Below the pieces are notes generated by a model. The model searched no databases and was not told the origin of the DNA. It saw only the letters and a list, made by a program, of their open reading frames with translations. DNA of 64,000 bases from positions 62,001-126,000 of the forward strand of contig NZ_JBFEFG010000268.1 of assembly GCF_040718835.1 (NCBI RefSeq), given 5' to 3'. A program made the translations under genes and the position numbers. Positions 36,218 through 45,937 of this stretch are shown here, one piece after another. Every line of letters starts with the position of its first letter. The first letter of the stretch is position 1. The stretch comes from Bremerella sp. JC817 (lineage in GTDB: Bacteria > Planctomycetota > Planctomycetia > Pirellulales > Pirellulaceae).

Positions 36218-37471
36218 TTAACCGGTGCGATATTCGGCGGGGGTAATGCCGGTATGTTCTCGAAATGCACGGATGAACCCACTGGTGCTATCGAATCCAC
36301 TCCGCACAGCCACATCGACAATGCTGAGCGTTGTCGACGTCAGCAAATGCTGGGCATGACGCATCCGCGATAGCCGGATTTCCTGCGCGATCGAATGCCC
36401 GATCAACGACTTAAATCGCTTTTCAAGCGTCTTGCGGCTCATCTCGCCATTGTCGACCACGTCGGTCACGGTAATCGGATGATTGCAGCGTGCCCGGATG
36501 AATTCGATTGCTGCAGCCACGTCGCAATCTTCGAGTGCGAGAAACTCGGAAGATCGTCGTACAAACATGTTGCCCGGTGGGACGACGATTGGCTCTGGCG
36601 GAATCGGCTCGCCTTGGATCATTCCGTCGAGAAGCTGGGCCGCTAGAAATCCGATCCGCTCTGAGTTTTGCGAAATACTGGAAAGGGGAGGCATCGTCGT
36701 CTCGCAAATCAGCCGGTAGTCGTTCACCCCGACGACCGACATGCTGAAAGGGACGTTGATGCCCAGGCTTTTGCACGCTTCGACTACTTCATGGGCGAAC
36801 TCGTCATGGCAAGTCGCCACGCCACAAGGTTGTGGTAACCCACCAAGCTGCGATTGGAGCGCCGCTTGATCGATTCGCCGATCGATGACGTCGCCATTGA
36901 CGATCGATTCAAAGGCAATCTCGATGGAGGTCGCATGGTGCCCTTCCTCGTGCAGTCTGCGTAAGAAGCCTTCCCGACGGAGACGATTGTGATGCCAGGC
37001 AAAGTGGCCGACGAACGCGAAATGTTTCAGCCCCAGACTCAGCAGGTGATCTGCCAGGCGGTCGCCGATCGCGAGGTTATCGGAATGCACAATGGCCTGG
37101 CTAGGAGAAGGTTCTTCGTGCAAGGTAAGATTCACAAAGGGAACCTTGAGCGACTGCAGAAACGCAATCTGTTCGGCGGTTTCGGCATATGCGATCACGC
37201 CGTCAGCGTCGGCCTGAGCCAGCGTGTCCCAGGGAACATAGGGAATCGCGGCGTGCTTGATGATCTGAATCTGCCCGGTCTCCGCCGCGTATTGCATCAC
37301 GCCCCGAATCATGCGGACTTGATTGTCCGAATAGGGAATGACGACGAGCGCGACTTTATGGGGCATCGTGGCACGAGAAAGAGGTTGACGAAGTTGCCAT
37401 CCCGCATGGTCTGGCGAGCGGCGTCGCCGGTCGGAAGAGGCTGGACGACGCGTTGAGTCTGTTGTAGACAC
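36218..37471 (-). CDS. XylR-type regulator: LacI-like sugar-binding domain plus AraC helix-turn-helix
   Basis: About 275 residues of periplasmic-binding-protein fold ('KVALVVIPYSDNQVRMIRGV' to 'LDGMIQGEPIPPEPIVVPPG') precede a C-terminal AraC domain. Its two helix-turn-helix units include 'VDNGEMSRKTLEKRFKSLIG' and 'RSGFDSTSGFIRAFREHTGI'. This is the layout of XylR (xylose) and its many planctomycete relatives. The start is uncertain: GTG 37471 has GGTGG just upstream, ATG 37366 begins at the conserved domain, and a TTG at 37519 is open. It sits at the end of the sialic-acid gene run and probably senses one of its sugars (inference). Confidence 0.85.
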   Translation of the reverse strand: MSTTDSTRRPASSDRRRRSPDHAGWQLRQPLSRATMPHKVALVVIPYSDNQVRMIRGVMQYAAETGQIQIIKHAAIPYVPWDTLAQADADGVIAYAETAEQIAFLQSLKVPFVNLTLHEEPSPSQAIVHSDNLAIGDRLADHLLSLGLKHFAFVGHFAWHHNRLRREGFLRRLHEEGHHATSIEIAFESIVNGDVIDRRIDQAALQSQLGGLPQPCGVATCHDEFAHEVVEACKSLGINVPFSMSVVGVNDYRLICETTMPPLSSISQNSERIGFLAAQLLDGMIQGEPIPPEPIVVPPGNMFVRRSSEFLALEDCDVAAAIEFIRARCNHPITVTDVVDNGEMSRKTLEKRFKSLIGHSIAQEIRLSRMRHAQHLLTSTTLSIVDVAVRSGFDSTSGFIRAFREHTGITPAEYRTG

Positions 37472-37552
37472 GATTCCACCAGGTCGGTTCAAATTAGCCA
37501 ATCCGGTTCCCCATGGCAAGGGAGCGAGATTCTTCCAAAGCGGGGGACTGAA

Positions 37553-38737
37553 CTACGGCAAGACGCATTCATGAACCGGAAACTGACTATCCGCCATGAT
37601 TTGCCAGCACATCAGTTGCATCCTCGGCAGATGAAATGGTCCTTTCCAAAGGCCACCTTTCAGCGTCGAACTAACGCGTCCATCGCGATGAAGATAGCCG
37701 AACCATTCGCCCGACTCGGGATCGGGAAAATGCGTATAAGCCCAATCGTGCACCATCTGATGCCACTGGGCATAGCGCAAGTCTCCCGTGAGCCGATAAG
37801 CAAGCAGGGTCGCGATGATGGTCTCATTTTGCGGCCACCAGAACTTCATGTCGTGCCAGTATTCTTGGACTGGCTTACCATCGATATCGACGAAATAAAG
37901 AATGCCTCCATACTGCTCGTCCCAGCCCCGCGGCCACATGTAATCGAGCATCTTTGTCCCCAACGAGACGAGTTGCGAGTCACCTCGCTGGTGACCTTCC
38001 CACATGATGAACCAGGCCCCTTCGATCGCATGCCCTGGGTTTAAGGTGCGCCCGTCAAAATGATCGAGCCGCTGACCGTCGAGGCCAACGGTTTCCATCA
38101 CGCAGTGACAATCGTCGTGAATATGAAACGATTCGATCGCCTCGATACTTCGATCGATCCAAGCGTCGGCCCCTGGCAGGTCAATGGATCCGCGAAGTTC
38201 CTGCGCCGTGTTAATGGTAATCATGGGAACACCGATGCCGCGCGTGGGGCGCACGTCGGTGAACTTGGGTTCAACCACATGATTCACGAAACGGTCGAAG
38301 AGCAACTTGGCTCGGTCGGCATACTGCTCTTTGCCGGTCGCCTTGGCAAGTTCACCGTAGGCAATTGCGGCAAACGACTCCGAAAACGCATAGCGGCGCT
38401 TCCGCAGTGGTTTACCCTCGCGAGTCAGGTGGAACCACATGCGCCCGTCGGCTGGATCGCAGCAATGCTGTTCGAGGAACGTCAGACCATGTTGTGCCAG
38501 CTCTAACCATTCGGGACGCTGCTCGACTCGATTGAAGAGTTCGCCTAAGAGCCAAGTGAATCGCCCTTGCTGCCAGACTCCCTTGTCGGTATCGACGATC
38601 GTTCCATCGCGATCCAGCGACGTGATGAAGCCCCCATGTTCGCGGTCAATACTATACCGCATCCAAAAAGGAAGGACGTCGTTCAAAAGCCCATCGCGAT
38701 AGGTGGTCAAAAGTGATTGTCGCCGAACTTCGTCCAC
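37553..38737 (-). CDS. N-acylglucosamine 2-epimerase (AGE) family protein
   Basis: The 394-residue protein has the (alpha/alpha)6-barrel pattern of AGE/RnBP proteins: 'PFWMRYSIDREHGGFITSLD' at the N-terminus, 'RRYAFSESFAAIAYGELAKA' in the middle, and 'WWPQNETIIATLLAYRLTGD' with 'HRDGRVSSTLKGGLWKGPFH' carrying the active-site residues. In sialic-acid catabolism of Bacteroides type, this family converts ManNAc to GlcNAc. The neighbouring lyase and transporter support that role. It starts at GTG overlapping the transporter's TAG by one base (TAGTG), which suggests coupled translation. Confidence 0.88.
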   Translation of the reverse strand: MDEVRRQSLLTTYRDGLLNDVLPFWMRYSIDREHGGFITSLDRDGTIVDTDKGVWQQGRFTWLLGELFNRVEQRPEWLELAQHGLTFLEQHCCDPADGRMWFHLTREGKPLRKRRYAFSESFAAIAYGELAKATGKEQYADRAKLLFDRFVNHVVEPKFTDVRPTRGIGVPMITINTAQELRGSIDLPGADAWIDRSIEAIESFHIHDDCHCVMETVGLDGQRLDHFDGRTLNPGHAIEGAWFIMWEGHQRGDSQLVSLGTKMLDYMWPRGWDEQYGGILYFVDIDGKPVQEYWHDMKFWWPQNETIIATLLAYRLTGDLRYAQWHQMVHDWAYTHFPDPESGEWFGYLHRDGRVSSTLKGGLWKGPFHLPRMQLMCWQIMADSQFPVHECVLP

Positions 38738-41325
38738 TAGAGTGTTACCTTTTCATCACGAGCCGGTGCAGGGGTTGATTCATAAATCGTCAGACCAGCC
38801 AGGTCTCTCGGCTGACCACCCCTCAGGAAACTGGCGAGGTAGCCCATCACGAAACAGATTGAAACACTGGCAGCCGGATAGAAGTAACCATTAACCGGCG
38901 TGTATCTCCAGATCACCAGCATCGAGAGTGTCCCGGCGATGGCGCCGACCATGGCACCCCACTGATTTGCCCTTCGCGTGAGTGCCCCCAGTAGGAACAG
39001 CCCGCCCAGCATACCCATGAAGAGGCCCAGAATCATGATGAAGGCGTCGAACAGTGAACGAATATCGGGATGGACAAACATCAGGCCAAGCATCGTGCCG
39101 ACCGTTCCAATGATCAAAGTGCAGGCCCGAGCAGCCCACAGGTAACCACCTTCCGTGGTGCAAAGATCCAGCGGCCGCAGGAAGTCAACAATAATGGTCG
39201 TCGCCGAAGAATTCATACTGGTCGACACGGTCGATTGGGCCGCGGCGAACACGCCAGCAACAATCAAACCGGCCAGCCCGACCGGAATCTCACGCGCGAT
39301 GAAGAGCGGAAAGATCTGATCGGTGGTGATGGTCGGATCGAGCTTCTCGGGATGGCTGGAATAAAAGGCGAACAGCGCCGTGCCTATCAGGAAGAAGAGG
39401 ATCGTCGCAGGGATCGTGAGTAGTGCGCTCAACCAGATCGAACGGGCTGCAAGCTGCTCGGTAGGGGTCGTGACGTAACGCTGAACGACAGCCTGATCGG
39501 CAGTGTACGAAGCAACGTTCTGTCCTACGGCACCAGCGATGATCACCCACAGCGCGACCTGGGCACTGGAGATGTCGTGATGCCAGTTCGCGTAATTGAA
39601 TTTCTGCGATTGCTGTGTGATCTCCCAAAAGCCACTCATGCCTCCATCAACCCCCAACAGCAGTAAGCCCACCGCCAGGAAGGCACCACCGAGAAGGACA
39701 AACGTTTGAATGGTATCGGTCCAAATCACCGCCTCGATTCCACCCAAAGTGCAGTAGGCGATACTGAGCACTCCCATCAGCAACACCGACTGGCTCGGAC
39801 TGAGTGGGGTGGCAACTGCAAGAGCCAACGCGGTTAGCGACATGACAACCGCCATCCGAAACAGGTGGAAGAGTACGAAGCTCATGCTCGCGAGTAGCCG
39901 CACCGGCCGCCCAAAGCGCATCTGCAGATATTCGTACGCGCTTGTCGCATCAATTCGTCGGTAGAAGGGAAGGGCGACGTAGACTGCGAGAATAGCAACG
40001 AGCGGAATCGTCAAGTTGCCAATCGCGTAGACCCAATCCTGAGCGAAGGCTTTCGAGGGAAGTCCGGTAAAGGTCAGCGAACTGAGCATCGTGGCAAAGA
40101 TGCTGCAGCCAGCGGCCCACCACGGTATCTGTTTGCCCCCGCGAAAGTAGTCGTCGGTATTCTTATTTCTGCGAGTAAAGTAAACACCGATGCCGACCAT
40201 CGCCAGCAAATAGGCAAACAAAACGCCGTAGTTGATCCACCCAAACCCAGACGAAGTCGCCACCAGGGTTACCAGCCAAATTTTGGGCGAACGAACTCTT
40301 GGTCGAACTTCCCCAGTGGGAATGACGACTGCGTTATCCCAGCGAACGGCCGACGTCGTCACCAGGTTCTCGGGCGTCTTTCCTGCGCGCGTCCAGGTAT
40401 CGGTGATCGTGTGATAGGCCCAAGCCTCTTTCGGGAAACCAGGGTGCAAGTCTTTCAGTTCCTCCGCCTCCCCCCAGTGGCTGTCATCGGCAGCTCCCAG
40501 AATCAGGAGGTGGCTCTGACCCATCCCGATTGCTTCGCCTGCCATCATTACGCGAGGGGCCTGCCGGCGTTGGACCCAGTCGCCGGTTGTGGGGCGATAT
40601 TCCCAAGTATCCGCAAGAAACTTCGTTTCGTTTTCGACTGCAGATCGGCCTCCGATCACATAGATCCCGTCATAAAAACCGTCGTGCTGTGCCGCGACCA
40701 GATTGAAGGCACGAGCCACGCCAGGCAAGGGAGCGAGTTCGTGCCACTTCCATTGGGTTGGTGGAACGTTCGGCATCATTTCAAGGACCCACATCTCGTT
40801 GGTGGCACTGGCAAGGTCCAAACCTGTTTGACCACAAGCGAGATAGACCTTCGAACCGACAACCACGGCTTGGGCATACGCAACCGGATGAGGAAACGGA
40901 GCGCACTCGACACATTCGATGCCGTCGTCCGTCCAACGCAGCAAGAAGACATCGGCGTAGGTACGTTCGGCGTCGCAGCCACCTATGCACAGAACGCCAT
41001 GCGGTGTTGTGACACTTGCACCATAGGCAATCCGCCTGGGCAGCTCCCCACCGTCATGCCAGACATAGCGATTGTCGGTCCGGGTCAGCACGTGAATGGC
41101 GTTGGTCCACTGCTTGTCTGCCTCCCAGACAGGTCGTGGAAAGTTAGCACCACCGGCGACAATAAGGGCATCATGACTCACTCCGGTAAACGCACCTGCA
41201 ACGCCGAGTTCGTTTGGGAGTGCCGGAAGTTCCTGCCACTCAAGCAGCGACTGGGCAGCTGTCGGACGTTGGCCAGCACCAATTCCGATGAATGCGACAA
41301 TCGTAAGGATGAAAGGGCGGAACAT
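38737..41325 (-). CDS. Fusion of kelch-type N-acetylneuraminate mutarotase and sodium:solute symporter
   Basis: From the ATG at 41325 the protein has 862 residues; a TTG at 41382 is in frame but unlikely. A signal peptide (about 1-25) leads into a kelch beta-propeller (about 25-345): 'VAGAFTGVSHDALIVAGGAN', 'YGASVTTPHGVLCIGGCDAE', 'GIYVIGGRSA'. This resembles NanM and cyclically permuted mutarotases. Then comes a 13-helix SSS transporter (about 360-840) with 'RRNKNTDDYFRGGKQIPWWA' and 'GRPVRLLASMSFVLFHLFRM'. The propeller should interconvert anomers of released sialic acid outside the membrane and pass the right form to the sodium-driven importer. The gene lies 46 bases behind the lyase gene. 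Confidence 0.87.
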   Translation of the reverse strand: MFRPFILTIVAFIGIGAGQRPTAAQSLLEWQELPALPNELGVAGAFTGVSHDALIVAGGANFPRPVWEADKQWTNAIHVLTRTDNRYVWHDGGELPRRIAYGASVTTPHGVLCIGGCDAERTYADVFLLRWTDDGIECVECAPFPHPVAYAQAVVVGSKVYLACGQTGLDLASATNEMWVLEMMPNVPPTQWKWHELAPLPGVARAFNLVAAQHDGFYDGIYVIGGRSAVENETKFLADTWEYRPTTGDWVQRRQAPRVMMAGEAIGMGQSHLLILGAADDSHWGEAEELKDLHPGFPKEAWAYHTITDTWTRAGKTPENLVTTSAVRWDNAVVIPTGEVRPRVRSPKIWLVTLVATSSGFGWINYGVLFAYLLAMVGIGVYFTRRNKNTDDYFRGGKQIPWWAAGCSIFATMLSSLTFTGLPSKAFAQDWVYAIGNLTIPLVAILAVYVALPFYRRIDATSAYEYLQMRFGRPVRLLASMSFVLFHLFRMAVVMSLTALALAVATPLSPSQSVLLMGVLSIAYCTLGGIEAVIWTDTIQTFVLLGGAFLAVGLLLLGVDGGMSGFWEITQQSQKFNYANWHHDISSAQVALWVIIAGAVGQNVASYTADQAVVQRYVTTPTEQLAARSIWLSALLTIPATILFFLIGTALFAFYSSHPEKLDPTITTDQIFPLFIAREIPVGLAGLIVAGVFAAAQSTVSTSMNSSATTIIVDFLRPLDLCTTEGGYLWAARACTLIIGTVGTMLGLMFVHPDIRSLFDAFIMILGLFMGMLGGLFLLGALTRRANQWGAMVGAIAGTLSMLVIWRYTPVNGYFYPAASVSICFVMGYLASFLRGGQPRDLAGLTIYESTPAPARDEKVTL

Positions 41326-41371
41326 GACTAAGCAGGCATCGGCCTCGGTAAGGGTGGCAGGAATGTGAACG

Positions 41372-42286
41372 TTACGGGGCAATCAATTCTGCCAGCACAT
41401 CAAGCTGGACCAGATCTTCCCGTAACTTGGCGACTTGGTTGCGAGTGAGTGACTGCTGAGGTAAGCGGCAGGTCCCGAACTCGAAGCCCAGCATCCGCAA
41501 GACTTCTTTCATTGCGGAATGGAATGGGAACTGCCCGAGGATCCGAATCATTTCGATCGACTTACTTTGAAGTTGCCGCGCTGTCTGCATGTCACCAGAT
41601 TCAAAGGCGGCGCTCATTCGCTCGTATAAAGGGGCGGCAATGTTGTACGTACTGCCAATCGCACCTCGGGACCCAGTAGCGAGCGCCCCAAGCATCATCT
41701 CGTCGCAGCCCCAGACCACGTCGTACCGGCCACCTTCGAGTTCCAAGCACTGCTGGAACTCGTGCAGCTTGGTATCGGTGTACTTCAGACCGGCCAGGTT
41801 CGGGATGGCCTGCCCGGCTCGGCTGAGAAAGTCGACGATGTCGACCGTCGAACCGGTCAAGACCGGAATGTGATAGTAATAGAACGGCAAGCCTGGTGCG
41901 GACGAGGCAATCTCGTGCATGCACTCGATCAGCCCCTCCGTGCTGGCGATCTTGAAGTACGATGGGCACGTTGCGGATACCGCATCGGCTCCGATCGACT
42001 CGGCATGGGCCGCGAGCATCTTGGCATCGGTCAGGCTGTTATGCCCGACTTGAACAAAGATTGGAACGCGACCGGCCGCCGCTTGGACATAGGCTTCCGC
42101 GACACGGCAGCGCTCGTCAGTCGTCAGGCTCATGCCTTCCCCTGTGCTTCCACAGACATAAAGGCCGCGAATGCCACTGGCAATCAGGTACTCGACCATA
42201 GCCTCAATTGGTGTCACATCGAGACGGCCGTGGGCATCGAACGGCGTATAAGTTGCGGCAACAAGGCCGTGGATTCGATCGGTCAT
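41372..42286 (-). CDS. nanA: N-acetylneuraminate lyase-type aldolase (DapA/NanA family)
   Basis: The 304-residue TIM barrel has 'GLYVCGSTGEGMSLTTDERC' (the GSTGE phosphate/carboxylate loop), Tyr in 'PFYYYHIPVLTG' (about residue 135) and the Schiff-base lysine in 'NLAGLKYTDTKLHEFQ' (about residue 165). The YYYHIP and GLKYTD motifs match N-acetylneuraminate lyases better than dihydrodipicolinate synthases. It should split Neu5Ac into ManNAc and pyruvate. It lies between the sialidase gene (14 bases upstream) and the transporter gene, which strengthens the assignment. Confidence 0.86.
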   Translation of the reverse strand: MTDRIHGLVAATYTPFDAHGRLDVTPIEAMVEYLIASGIRGLYVCGSTGEGMSLTTDERCRVAEAYVQAAAGRVPIFVQVGHNSLTDAKMLAAHAESIGADAVSATCPSYFKIASTEGLIECMHEIASSAPGLPFYYYHIPVLTGSTVDIVDFLSRAGQAIPNLAGLKYTDTKLHEFQQCLELEGGRYDVVWGCDEMMLGALATGSRGAIGSTYNIAAPLYERMSAAFESGDMQTARQLQSKSIEMIRILGQFPFHSAMKEVLRMLGFEFGTCRLPQQSLTRNQVAKLREDLVQLDVLAELIAP

Positions 42287-42300
42287 GGTAAAGCGATATC

Positions 42301-45300
42301 CTAAGGTTGGCTCGTCGTGGGAGCGAACGGGAATGGTTCCGTAGTGAAAGGAGAAGCAGGCAAGCCTTCGCCATTGAAAAAGTTAACTGGCGGCTCTGGA
42401 AATGGTGCCCAGGCATACCGAGCAAACTGAGGCGTGGTGACCTGGGACGAAGTGAGGCGAATCGTGTCCTCTTCGATCTTGGCCGTCGCAGGGTAGAACC
42501 GTCGATCGGTGCCTGCCACTTCAAAGTGACGCAGCGGCTTGGCGTCGGACGAAGTCAGTCCGCTCTTGGCGTGGGTGAACGAAAGAACGAGGTCGTTGCC
42601 GGATACCACTGAGTCGACTAGTTGCGGTCCCGTGCAGTCGGAGCCGATGTCGATCGAGTAGACCTCAGAGAGGGCCAACCGAGCGAGTCGCTCGCCGACC
42701 GGACGTTTCTCCGCTGGATGAACATTGGTCCGCTCGCCGGTATCAACCGTGACTGCCATCGAGCAGTGAGGAACTCGTTCCGCCACGACTCGTTGCCCTT
42801 CGCGGAACAGGGGCCACGCTGGTCGTTCGATGACGGGAAGCTGAACGAACAGGAACGGAAGCTCTGGCCGGGCCAGCTGTTCTCGCCAGTCGCTGATCAA
42901 GGCATCCAGCAGGGGCACATGCTGCACGGCACGAGCTTCCGTTTCCGCATTCGATTCCCCCTGGTACCACAACACGCCCCGGAATGGAAAGGAAGCGATC
43001 GGGGCAACCGCCGAATCCCACAGAAACCCAGGCTTGAAGGGATGGTTTGGGCCAAGATCATCGCCTGCGATTGGCTCGCCATTTTGCATGCCGGTCAACA
43101 GGTTGTCGTAGCCGCGTTGGCGGCAGAAGTCTCCCAGCAGCGGATTGTTCAGCCAATTGCCTTGCACCAATGGACGAAGTTCGTCAGAGCCCTCCAGGCA
43201 TCCGCGACGAATCCAAGCTTCGGTCGGCGATCCACCCGAGGAAACATCGATCAGCCCGACCGGGACCTGCAACTGCTGTTCGAGTTGCCGACCAAAGTAC
43301 CAGGCAACCGCCGAGAACTTCTGGGCCGACTCTGAGGTAGCTCGCGCCCAAGTGCCTTGTTTGAAGTTGGCGACTTTCAAGGTCTCGTTCAGCGCGTGGC
43401 TGTTGGCCCGGGGAATGCCAGGGGCGGAATCTTCCAGATCGAGCAGCCGAAGCGTGCGCTGAGACGTGATGGCGATTTCCGCCTTGCCTTCGTGCGTCGA
43501 TCGAAGCGGCCAATCCATGTTCGATTGCCCGGCACATAGCCATACTTCGCCAACCACAACGTCGTTGAATTCAATTGAGTCGCCAGCGGCGGAGACCGTC
43601 AAGCGAAGCGGCTCAAAACTGGCCTTCCTGGCCGGAAGGCTTGCCGACCAACTTCCGTTGCTGTCGGATGTTGTCGCGATCGTATCGGCTCCCAACGTGA
43701 CGCCAACGGGCACTCCTGGTTCGGCTGTTCCTGAAATGGTGACAGGAAAGTTGGCTTGAAGCACCATGTGGTCGCCAAACACTTTCGGAAGCGATAACGA
43801 TGTCTTCTCTGGTGTTGGTTTGCGAGGTGGCTTCGGTGCGAAGATGTCTTGCAGCGGGATACGCTGGAAGGTGAGCTGCGATCGGCTTCCTTCGTACAGA
43901 AGGCCGACCGTCTTGTCGTCGATCATGGTCATGCAAGAATATCCTGCCCCACGTCCTTCATCGAGAAGAACGCGATACTCTTGCGGCCAGGTCTCCCCAG
44001 AATCGGGCGAGCCTTTGATGGTGATCAGTTCGCGGGCCGCTCGGCTATCTGGGTTCGAGAACAGCAGCCGAGGACCCGGCGAACCTGTCGTTTCTGAGGC
44101 AACATTGATCAAGCTTGCCATGCACGCTCCCGGCTCGATCAGCAGCTTTTGCGAACTGGGATGTTCCTGCCAGGTCTTTCCCATGTCGGTCGTCGTCATC
44201 ACGACGCGTAACCCGGCCCGGTTATAACGGCAGTTGAGCATCAATTTGCCTGGTTCGATTTCGACGACTTGCGCCTCGGTCGTATCTGGCCAGGCCGCCG
44301 TGCTGCTATGCCAGGTCTTGCCGTGATCTTGGGAATAGATGATCGCCGAATGAGGCAATCGTTTGGCGTCTTGAAACTGCGAAGCAAAGACGAGCGTGCC
44401 GTCCTGCATCGTGATTCCCTTGCCAGGACCTTGCAGCAGCAAGCACCATTCTTTGCGTTTGACTTGCGAAGTGATGTTAATCGGCTTCGACCACGTCTTA
44501 CCGTCGTCATCGGAACGCGTAAGCACGATCTGGCCCGTTTCGTCGGGGGTAAGCCCAGGGCCAGAGCCATGCCAGGCACGGTTCCCATGACTCCAAAGTC
44601 CCGCTACCCAGATCGTGCCGGTGTTGCGATCGACCAGCACGGCCGGGTCACCGACGCCATCGTATCGCCACTTGGGATTCTCGCCCATGTCGAGGATGAC
44701 TTGCATCGGCTCCCACGTCTTTCCGCCATCAGTACTGCGCGACATGCCAACGTCGATGTTGCCAGGCAGGTCTCCTCCATTACTGTGGCGGATATCGTAA
44801 ACGGCGATCAGTGTCCCGTCATTCGTCGTCGTCAGCCCAGGGATTCGGTAGGTATGAACGTCGTCGTCTTGCGACTGGCGAATCGCATGGCCGATCCGCA
44901 GGGGAGCTGCAGGCCTTTCGTATTGGGCTTCGTATAACTTGCCAGCCACGGTGACCGATTTGCACACAAGCAATGTTGTGTGCGAAGGATCGGCGTCCTT
45001 CCTCAACAGGATGGAAGCGTAGATCGTGTTCGTTCCTGGTTGGAGCGGACTGGTGCCATTGAATCGCAACTCGTTGGAAGGGGGGTGAGCACCACCAAAG
45101 ATCTGCAAACCAGGCCCCACGCTTTCAGGGTGATTCCAATTGGGCTTGGTTCCATCGGCAGAGCGGAGCAGCTCGATGGATTCGATATCGCTTTTGGCAA
45201 TCGTGCCGCCAAGTTCGAGTTCGATTTGCTGAATGCTTAGCGGCTCTAGATTGCCATCTGTTTCGATCGTGATTTCCGCGACGGCGTTGTATCGGCAGCC

Positions 45301-45894
45301 GGTAAGAACGGGCACCACGGGATAGTTGACGTTGACCTGTTTCACCTGCATCGGGGCATCGCGAACGAGCGAGACGTCGTCGATCAAGACACCACTTCCA
45401 GCCGGGGAAGTACTACGAAAGCGAACCTGCGTGGGTGCTTGTTGGGGTAACGGTAACGTGAGGTGATGGCGGAACGAACCAACCTGGGCCTTGCCGCTAT
45501 CTTGGTAAAGGATCTTCCACTGGTCATCGAACTTGCCTTCGATCGTGAATTGAAATGGGGGCCGGGAAGTCCATCGTTCGAACCAGAGATCGAGGCGATC
45601 GACGCCGCCAGAAATGGGTTCTGGCGTCCAGAGGATCTCGCGCATGGAGCCTCCGAACAAACGCAAGGACTGCTGGCCCGAACGATGGTGTGCCCGAGTG
45701 ATCTCCGCATGGCCCGCTTCGGCGGACCACGTTCCTGAGAGATCGCTGGCGCGTTGCAGATTACCCGCGGGCATCGTCTCGAAGCTGGTCGCTGGCGAGA
45801 TTTGGACGGAGGGCTGCTCCTGACCGAAGCCAACCGCCGCACCGGCCATCAGCAGCAGGGCACTGATCCAGATTGTTGTGAGCGAAGATTTCAT
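42301..45894 (-). CDS. Exported exo-sialidase fused to sialate O-acetylesterase
   Basis: About 1197 residues from ATG 45894 (a GTG five codons upstream is open but lacks a ribosome site). Order: signal peptide (to about 25), a beta-sandwich CBM-like region (about 30-185), a sialidase N-terminal domain (about 195-330), and a BNR sialidase domain (about 335-690) with 'YRIPGL' and five Asp boxes such as 'STDGGKTW', 'SDDDGKTW' and 'SQDHGKTW'. An SGNH-type sialate O-acetylesterase follows (about 705-1190) with nucleophile motif 'CAGQSNMDWPL' and 'GVLWYQGESNAE'. It should release terminal sialic acids and strip O-acetyl groups in one chain. It leads the catabolic part of the operon, behind the DUF1559/lipoprotein pair. 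Confidence 0.9.
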   Translation of the reverse strand: MKSSLTTIWISALLLMAGAAVGFGQEQPSVQISPATSFETMPAGNLQRASDLSGTWSAEAGHAEITRAHHRSGQQSLRLFGGSMREILWTPEPISGGVDRLDLWFERWTSRPPFQFTIEGKFDDQWKILYQDSGKAQVGSFRHHLTLPLPQQAPTQVRFRSTSPAGSGVLIDDVSLVRDAPMQVKQVNVNYPVVPVLTGCRYNAVAEITIETDGNLEPLSIQQIELELGGTIAKSDIESIELLRSADGTKPNWNHPESVGPGLQIFGGAHPPSNELRFNGTSPLQPGTNTIYASILLRKDADPSHTTLLVCKSVTVAGKLYEAQYERPAAPLRIGHAIRQSQDDDVHTYRIPGLTTTNDGTLIAVYDIRHSNGGDLPGNIDVGMSRSTDGGKTWEPMQVILDMGENPKWRYDGVGDPAVLVDRNTGTIWVAGLWSHGNRAWHGSGPGLTPDETGQIVLTRSDDDGKTWSKPINITSQVKRKEWCLLLQGPGKGITMQDGTLVFASQFQDAKRLPHSAIIYSQDHGKTWHSSTAAWPDTTEAQVVEIEPGKLMLNCRYNRAGLRVVMTTTDMGKTWQEHPSSQKLLIEPGACMASLINVASETTGSPGPRLLFSNPDSRAARELITIKGSPDSGETWPQEYRVLLDEGRGAGYSCMTMIDDKTVGLLYEGSRSQLTFQRIPLQDIFAPKPPRKPTPEKTSLSLPKVFGDHMVLQANFPVTISGTAEPGVPVGVTLGADTIATTSDSNGSWSASLPARKASFEPLRLTVSAAGDSIEFNDVVVGEVWLCAGQSNMDWPLRSTHEGKAEIAITSQRTLRLLDLEDSAPGIPRANSHALNETLKVANFKQGTWARATSESAQKFSAVAWYFGRQLEQQLQVPVGLIDVSSGGSPTEAWIRRGCLEGSDELRPLVQGNWLNNPLLGDFCRQRGYDNLLTGMQNGEPIAGDDLGPNHPFKPGFLWDSAVAPIASFPFRGVLWYQGESNAETEARAVQHVPLLDALISDWREQLARPELPFLFVQLPVIERPAWPLFREGQRVVAERVPHCSMAVTVDTGERTNVHPAEKRPVGERLARLALSEVYSIDIGSDCTGPQLVDSVVSGNDLVLSFTHAKSGLTSSDAKPLRHFEVAGTDRRFYPATAKIEEDTIRLTSSQVTTPQFARYAWAPFPEPPVNFFNGEGLPASPFTTEPFPFAPTTSQP

Positions 45895-45937
45895 GTAGGC
45901 AACTTTCACGTAGACAGGCGACGATCGAGGAACGTGG

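Noticed and set aside
40411..41331. A 306-codon plus-strand frame opposite the mutarotase/symporter gene
   Set aside because: It is antisense to the kelch domain, whose motifs are certain; it shows no protein family features.
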